Below are positions 57,974 to 61,740 of a DNA stretch of 61,740 nt, one piece after another; within the stretch, counting starts at the first letter, position 1; each line of letters begins with the position of its first letter. The translations under genes were made by a program, and so were the position numbers. Below the pieces are notes generated by a model that saw only the letters and a program-made list of their open reading frames with translations, made no database searches and had not been told where the DNA came from. The DNA is from JALZAQ01 sp038253885 (GTDB lineage: Bacteria; Gemmatimonadota; Gemmatimonadetes; Gemmatimonadales; Gemmatimonadaceae), in assembly GCA_038253885.1 (NCBI GenBank), contig JBBSGP010000018.1:1-61740 (forward strand). Reading direction: 5' to 3'.

Positions 57974-60612
57974 TTCGGAGCACAGCCTTGCTGCGACGCC
58001 TTGCCGTACGCGTGCGCGCGCTGGTCGGCCGCTGGGCTGCCGAGGCCGAGCTGGACGAGGAGCTGCGGTATCACCTGGACCGAGAGATCGAGCGAAACGT
58101 CGCCGCCGGCGTGCCTCCCGCCGAGGCCCGCCTTCTCTCCGCGCGGGCCTTCGGCAACGTGACCTATCTCAAGGAAGAGGTGCGCGACAGTTGGGGCGTT
58201 GGGTGGTTCGACGCGCTACGTCAGGACATTCGATTTGCGCTGCGCGGCTTCCGTCGCTCTCCGGCCTTTGTGGCGACGGTCGTGCTCACGATCGCACTCG
58301 CGCTCGGCCTGAACACCAGTGCGTTCACGATCTTCGACGCCTACGTCCTGCGGCCGCTCGCGGTGCGCGACGCCGGATCGCTCTACGAGGTGTCGGTTCG
58401 GGACCATCGCGGCAGAGGTGCGCGCCTCTCCTGGCAGCGGTACCAGGTTCTGCGGGCGCTTCCCATCACGGCCGAAGGCTTCGCTTACGCGTTCGTGTCG
58501 GCGCGCTTCAACGAGCACCCGATGTTCGGCAGCGTCGTGAGCGGCGACGCGCTTCGCGTTCTCGGCGCCACGCCGGAGCTCGGTCGCCTGCTACTCGACG
58601 AGGACGCCGCGCCGCCGAGCGGGGAACCCGTGATGGTCCTGAGTTACAGGGCCTGGCAATCCACCTTCGGCGCAGACTCCAGCATCATCGGTCAAACGGT
58701 GGTAGTGCACGGGCTGCCCGTTACTGTCGTCGGGGTGACGGCGAAGCGCTTCACTGGGATCGGTGCTGTTCCTCCGGATTTCTGGGCTCCGCTGACGCTC
58801 TTGAGCCGGCTCGCTGGGACCGACGATCCCTTTGGGTCACGGGAATCGGCGGTCCTACGGGCCGTGCTGCGCCTCAAGCCGGGTGTGACCGAGCGCCGGG
58901 CGCAGGCCGCGCTCGCGGTATGGGCAGCCGGCGCGACGATCAACCTACCCGACACCCTGCGCTGGACGCGCGCCGATCTCGTGTCGGTGGCGACCGCGCT
59001 TCCGCTCACGGCTGAGACAATCAGCATCTTCGCGCCTGCGGCGGTGGCGTTCGGGCTGGTGCTGCTCATAGCCTGCGCCAACATCGCGAACGTGATGCTC
59101 GCGCGCGGCATCGCTCGGCAGCGTGAAATCGGGATTCGGCTTGCTCTGGGCGCTGCGCAGTCGCGCCTGGTGCGGCAACTGCTGACGGAGAGTACGGCGC
59201 TGGCCATTGCAGCAGCGGCGCTCGGATTCGTCATCTCGCGATTGACGATCGATATCGGCGTACGCGTGATGTTCGCCAGCGCCCCGGCCGCGTTCGTGCC
59301 GCACATGCGCGTTGCGCCGCTCGCGCCGGACCTGCGCGTATTCGGCTTCCTGTTCGTAGTCAGTCTCGCATCGGCGCTCGCGTTCGGTCTCTTTCCCGCG
59401 CTCCAGGCGACGCGGCTGAACCTTGTCCAAGCATCTCGCGGCGACTTCGACGCCGGCCTCCGGCTGGGACATCTGCGCGGCGCGCTTGTCGTCGCGCAGA
59501 TCGGAGTGTGCTCGCTCTTGCTCATCGTCACGGGGATTCTGCTGCGCGGGGCCCGAAGCACACAGCGGCAAGAGGTGGGCATGCGCACGCACGACGTCGT
59601 TGCGCTCCGCCTGGACGCTCGCGCTCCTGCGTCGGTTCTGCGGCGCCTGCGGTCGGAGCCGATGGTCTGCGACGTTGGCGTCTCGACGCAATCGCCACTC
59701 GACGGCGTCTACCCCTCGTTGGGAGTGCGAGCCGAGGATGACCGCCGCATCGAAATGGCGGCGTACGATTTCGTCGACGCCGGCTACTTCCGCGTCCTCG
59801 GGATCCCTCTGCTTCGGGGCCGCTTGTTCACGGCCGACGAGGAGCGCGACGGAGCTCCCGTGGCCATCATCAGCGAAGCCGCGGCGCGCCACCTCTGGCC
59901 CGGGCGTGATCCGGTGGGGCAGGTCCTTCAACTCGGCGCCGATCCGCCACAACGGTCGCGCTTGGCGAGTCTGCGTACCGCGCGCGTGATCGGGGTGTCG
60001 CGCAACGCCGTGAGCGGTTGGATGGGGACAGGGCTCGAGCGTCCCGTCATCTACTATCCAACCGGTGCCGAGTCGGCGGGCATCACAATCATCGCTCGGG
60101 TAACCGGTGACGGGAGTCAGGCGCGCGAGCGCCTCGATCACGACATAGCTGCCATCGATCCGGGCGCCGTCGACGACATTCATACGCTCGATGACTTTCT
60201 GGCCATCCAGCGCTGGCCCTTTCGACTCCTGTCGTGGGTGTCGTCCGCGATCGGCGCGATCGCCCTGGCGCTCACGATCATCGGGATCTATGGGGTGCTC
60301 TCCCATCTGGTTGCGCAGCGCACGCGGGAGATCGGGATCCGGCTGGCGCTCGGCGCGACCGTGAGCCTCGTCGTCGGACAGGTGCTGCGGCAATCGCTCC
60401 GCTACGCAGCTATCGGGATCGCATCCGGTGCCGTGCTTGCCCTGGCCGTATCCCGACTCCTCCGGTCATTCATCGAGGTCGTCGACACGTTCGATGCAGC
60501 CGGATACGCGTTCGGCGTGCTCGTGGTATTCACCGCCTCCGCAGTCGCTGCGTGGGCCCCCGCCCAGCGGGCGGCACGGGTCAATCCGTGTAGTGCGCTC
60601 CGGCAGGACTAG
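57970..60612 (+). CDS. ADOP-type (acidobacterial duplicated orphan) ABC permease, MacB-like
   Basis: 880 residues. A cytoplasmic N-terminal helical domain (AEAELDEELRYHLDREIERN) precedes two MacB/FtsX-type permease units: periplasmic MacB_PCD plus three helices (~90-440), and a second set (~500-880). Conserved turns are REIGIRLALGAAQSRLVRQ and REIGIRLALGATVSLVVGQ. No ATPase is adjacent, as is usual for ADOP. The C-terminus NPCSALRQD is normal for the family. The stop TAG at 60610-60612 is made of the TA target site plus the first base of the IS630-family element, so the original 3' boundary was altered by the insertion. Confidence 0.93.
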   Translation: MIRSTALLRRLAVRVRALVGRWAAEAELDEELRYHLDREIERNVAAGVPPAEARLLSARAFGNVTYLKEEVRDSWGVGWFDALRQDIRFALRGFRRSPAFVATVVLTIALALGLNTSAFTIFDAYVLRPLAVRDAGSLYEVSVRDHRGRGARLSWQRYQVLRALPITAEGFAYAFVSARFNEHPMFGSVVSGDALRVLGATPELGRLLLDEDAAPPSGEPVMVLSYRAWQSTFGADSSIIGQTVVVHGLPVTVVGVTAKRFTGIGAVPPDFWAPLTLLSRLAGTDDPFGSRESAVLRAVLRLKPGVTERRAQAALAVWAAGATINLPDTLRWTRADLVSVATALPLTAETISIFAPAAVAFGLVLLIACANIANVMLARGIARQREIGIRLALGAAQSRLVRQLLTESTALAIAAAALGFVISRLTIDIGVRVMFASAPAAFVPHMRVAPLAPDLRVFGFLFVVSLASALAFGLFPALQATRLNLVQASRGDFDAGLRLGHLRGALVVAQIGVCSLLLIVTGILLRGARSTQRQEVGMRTHDVVALRLDARAPASVLRRLRSEPMVCDVGVSTQSPLDGVYPSLGVRAEDDRRIEMAAYDFVDAGYFRVLGIPLLRGRLFTADEERDGAPVAIISEAAARHLWPGRDPVGQVLQLGADPPQRSRLASLRTARVIGVSRNAVSGWMGTGLERPVIYYPTGAESAGITIIARVTGDGSQARERLDHDIAAIDPGAVDDIHTLDDFLAIQRWPFRLLSWVSSAIGAIALALTIIGIYGVLSHLVAQRTREIGIRLALGATVSLVVGQVLRQSLRYAAIGIASGAVLALAVSRLLRSFIEVVDTFDAAGYAFGVLVVFTASAVAAWAPAQRAARVNPCSALRQD

Positions 60613-60627
60613 TGGGCTGAGGGCGAG
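60612..60627 (+). repeat. left terminal inverted repeat of the IS630-family element
   Basis: GTGGGCTGAGGGCGAG, directly after the TA at 60610-60611. Its first G completes the ADOP stop codon TAG. Confidence 0.88.
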
Positions 60628-60662
60628 ATGTGGATAGCATCCATCTTGCAGATGGTGTGGGC

Positions 60663-61739
60663 ATGTTTACGTCGCCTATGGACTGCACGCTCTCGGTCGC
60701 GGAGCGCGAGGATCTGGCGCGGCTCGTCCGCGGCACCTCGACCCCGGCTGGCATCGCCCGGCGCGCGCGGTGTATCCTGCTGCTCGCCGACGGCCACCCC
60801 TACAGCGCGGTGTGTGCCGCGCTCGGCGTGACCGATCGGTTCATTGCCCGGTGGAAGCGGCGCTTCCTCGCGGGCGGTGTCCTCGCGTTGGCCGATGCGC
60901 CGCGGGCCGGCCGGCAAGACCATCGGCTGAGCGCCGCGCGGGAAGCGCGGATCCTCCGGATCACGCAGAAGGAGCGACCGCCGACGCCGCTCACGCACTG
61001 GACCTCGCGGCGCCTGGCGGCCCGCGTCGGGGTGAGTAACACGACCGTGCTGGAGGTCTGGCGCCGGGCCGGGCTCCAGCCGCACCGGCTCGCGCGCTAC
61101 GTGGCCAGCCCCGATCCGGCGTTCGAGCAGAAGGCCGCCGACGTCATCGGGCTCTATCTCGACCCGCCCGAGCATGCAGTCGTCCTGTGCGTCGATGAGA
61201 AGACGGCCATTCAGGCGCTCGACCGGCTCGATCCGGTGCTCCCCCTCTCGCCGGGGCGCGCCGAGCGCCACGGGTTCGAGTACTACCGGCATGGGACGCT
61301 CTCGCTCTATGCCGCGCTCGAGGTGGCCACCGGACGGGTGAAAGGGATGCCCGCCCCGCGCCACACCAGTGCCGACTTCCTGCGCTTCATGGATCAGGTG
61401 GTCGCCGGCTATCGCCGGACGCAAGAGCTGCATGTGATCCTCGACAATCTCTCGGCCCACAAAACGAAGGCGGTCGGCGCGTGGCAGGCCGCGCACCCGC
61501 ATGTCCAGTTTCACTTCACGCCGACCTACAGCTCGTGGCTCAACCAAGTGGAGCTGTGGTTCGCGAAGATCGAACGCGACCTGATCGCCCGCGGCATCTT
61601 TACCTCGGTGCCCGACCTCCGCCGGAAGCTCCTCCGCTACATCACGCTGCACAACACGACGGCGCACCCCTTCCAGTGGAGCTACACCAACCCGAAACGC
61701 CGCGTCCGTGCCATCAGAAACTCGCTCTCAGTCCACTAG
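60663..61739 (+). CDS. IS630-family DDE transposase
   Basis: About 358 residues from ATG 60663 (GTG 60630 and ATG 60678 are alternatives). The N-terminus has a helix-turn-helix (PYSAVCAALGVTDRFIARWK) and a second winged region (SRRLAARVGVSNTTVLEVWR). The DDE catalytic triad is VLCVDEKT, HVILDNLSAHKT and WLNQVELWF, all intact, with PTYSSWLNQVE typical of IS630. The last sense codon CAC ends exactly at the right end of the element; the stop TAG is formed by the TA target duplication and the next flanking base. Confidence 0.95.
   Translation: MFTSPMDCTLSVAEREDLARLVRGTSTPAGIARRARCILLLADGHPYSAVCAALGVTDRFIARWKRRFLAGGVLALADAPRAGRQDHRLSAAREARILRITQKERPPTPLTHWTSRRLAARVGVSNTTVLEVWRRAGLQPHRLARYVASPDPAFEQKAADVIGLYLDPPEHAVVLCVDEKTAIQALDRLDPVLPLSPGRAERHGFEYYRHGTLSLYAALEVATGRVKGMPAPRHTSADFLRFMDQVVAGYRRTQELHVILDNLSAHKTKAVGAWQAAHPHVQFHFTPTYSSWLNQVELWFAKIERDLIARGIFTSVPDLRRKLLRYITLHNTTAHPFQWSYTNPKRRVRAIRNSLSVH
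61721..61736 (-). repeat. right terminal inverted repeat of the IS630-family element
   Basis: CTCGCTCTCAGTCCAC, the inverse of the left end with two mismatches, followed by TA at 61737-61738. It also encodes the last residues of the transposase. Confidence 0.88.
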
Positions 61740-61740
61740 T

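Larger units (their letters stand above)
60612..61736 (+). mobile_element. IS630-family insertion sequence
   Basis: A 1125-bp element bounded by TA on both sides (60610-60611 and 61737-61738), the TA target duplication expected of IS630/Tc1-mariner elements. Ends are inverted repeats: GTGGGCTGAGGGCGAG on the left and GTGGACTGAGAGCGAG (read inward) on the right, 14 of 16 identical. It contains one complete transposase gene and appears intact. It sits exactly at the end of the ADOP gene. Confidence 0.93.

Noticed and set aside
1..61740. CRISPR arrays, rRNA, prophage or integrative element
   Set aside because: No regularly spaced repeats, no rRNA, no integrase or phage structural genes were seen; the only mobile element is the IS630-family copy at the right edge.

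Overview
The window (61.7 kb, GC-rich, densely coded, many ATGA/GTGA/TTGA gene overlaps) looks like chromosome from a Gemmatimonadota or closely related soil diderm. The reasons are large TonB-dependent receptors with N-terminal carboxypeptidase-like domains, a PadR + ADOP (duplicated orphan permease) pair, many lipoproteins with small unknown partners, and an ECF sigma / anti-sigma / DUF4097 operon. This assignment rests on gene content only; there is no rRNA or tRNA here.

Layout. 1-3.6 kb: a BlaI-type repressor, an M56 (BlaR1-like) membrane metalloprotease with a His/Cys-rich tail in place of a beta-lactam sensor, and a Met-rich outer-membrane protein that runs off the left edge; together they suggest a metal (copper?) response. 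3.68-3.96 kb: a frameshifted short-chain dehydrogenase remnant. 4.06 kb: a type IV pilin-like gene. 4.6-22.8 kb: a glycan locus with a GH144-type secreted endoglucanase, a solute-binding lipoprotein, two permeases, a 1077-residue unclassified multidomain six-hairpin glycosidase, a GH94 phosphorylase of the beta-1,2-oligoglucan type, a divergent GH1 beta-glucosidase, an MsmX/UgpC ATPase, a divergent LacI regulator with a matching operator, and a TonB-dependent receptor. Read together these make a complete predicted beta-1,2-glucan (sophoro-oligosaccharide) capture, import and phosphorolysis pathway.

22.9-24.2 kb: arsR-arsM (arsenite methylation). 24.2-31.1 kb: prolyl oligopeptidase, a second TonB receptor carrying an unusual C-terminal Spy/CpxP-like helical domain, and a class A beta-lactamase-like serine hydrolase. 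31.2-37.9 kb: housekeeping and envelope genes (two lytic transglycosylases, holB, moaC, P1 peptidase, DJ-1/PfpI protein). 38.0-39.5 kb: membrane cytochrome b plus a Tat-exported molybdopterin oxidoreductase. 39.6-43.9 kb: ECF sigma operon and a DUF4442 / nitronate-monooxygenase-like pair. 44-53.3 kb: small enzymes and conserved unknowns (esterase, DinB, ComEC-like MBL protein with DUF3006, TauE with DUF1634, methyltransferase, OsmC). 53.3-57.5 kb: a poorly coding stretch, a FAD monooxygenase, and a two-domain multicopper oxidase that strongly recalls one ceruloplasmin repeat. 57.6-60.6 kb: PadR + ADOP. 60.6-61.7 kb: an intact IS630-family element inserted exactly at the ADOP stop codon.

No CRISPR array, rRNA, tRNA or prophage was seen.
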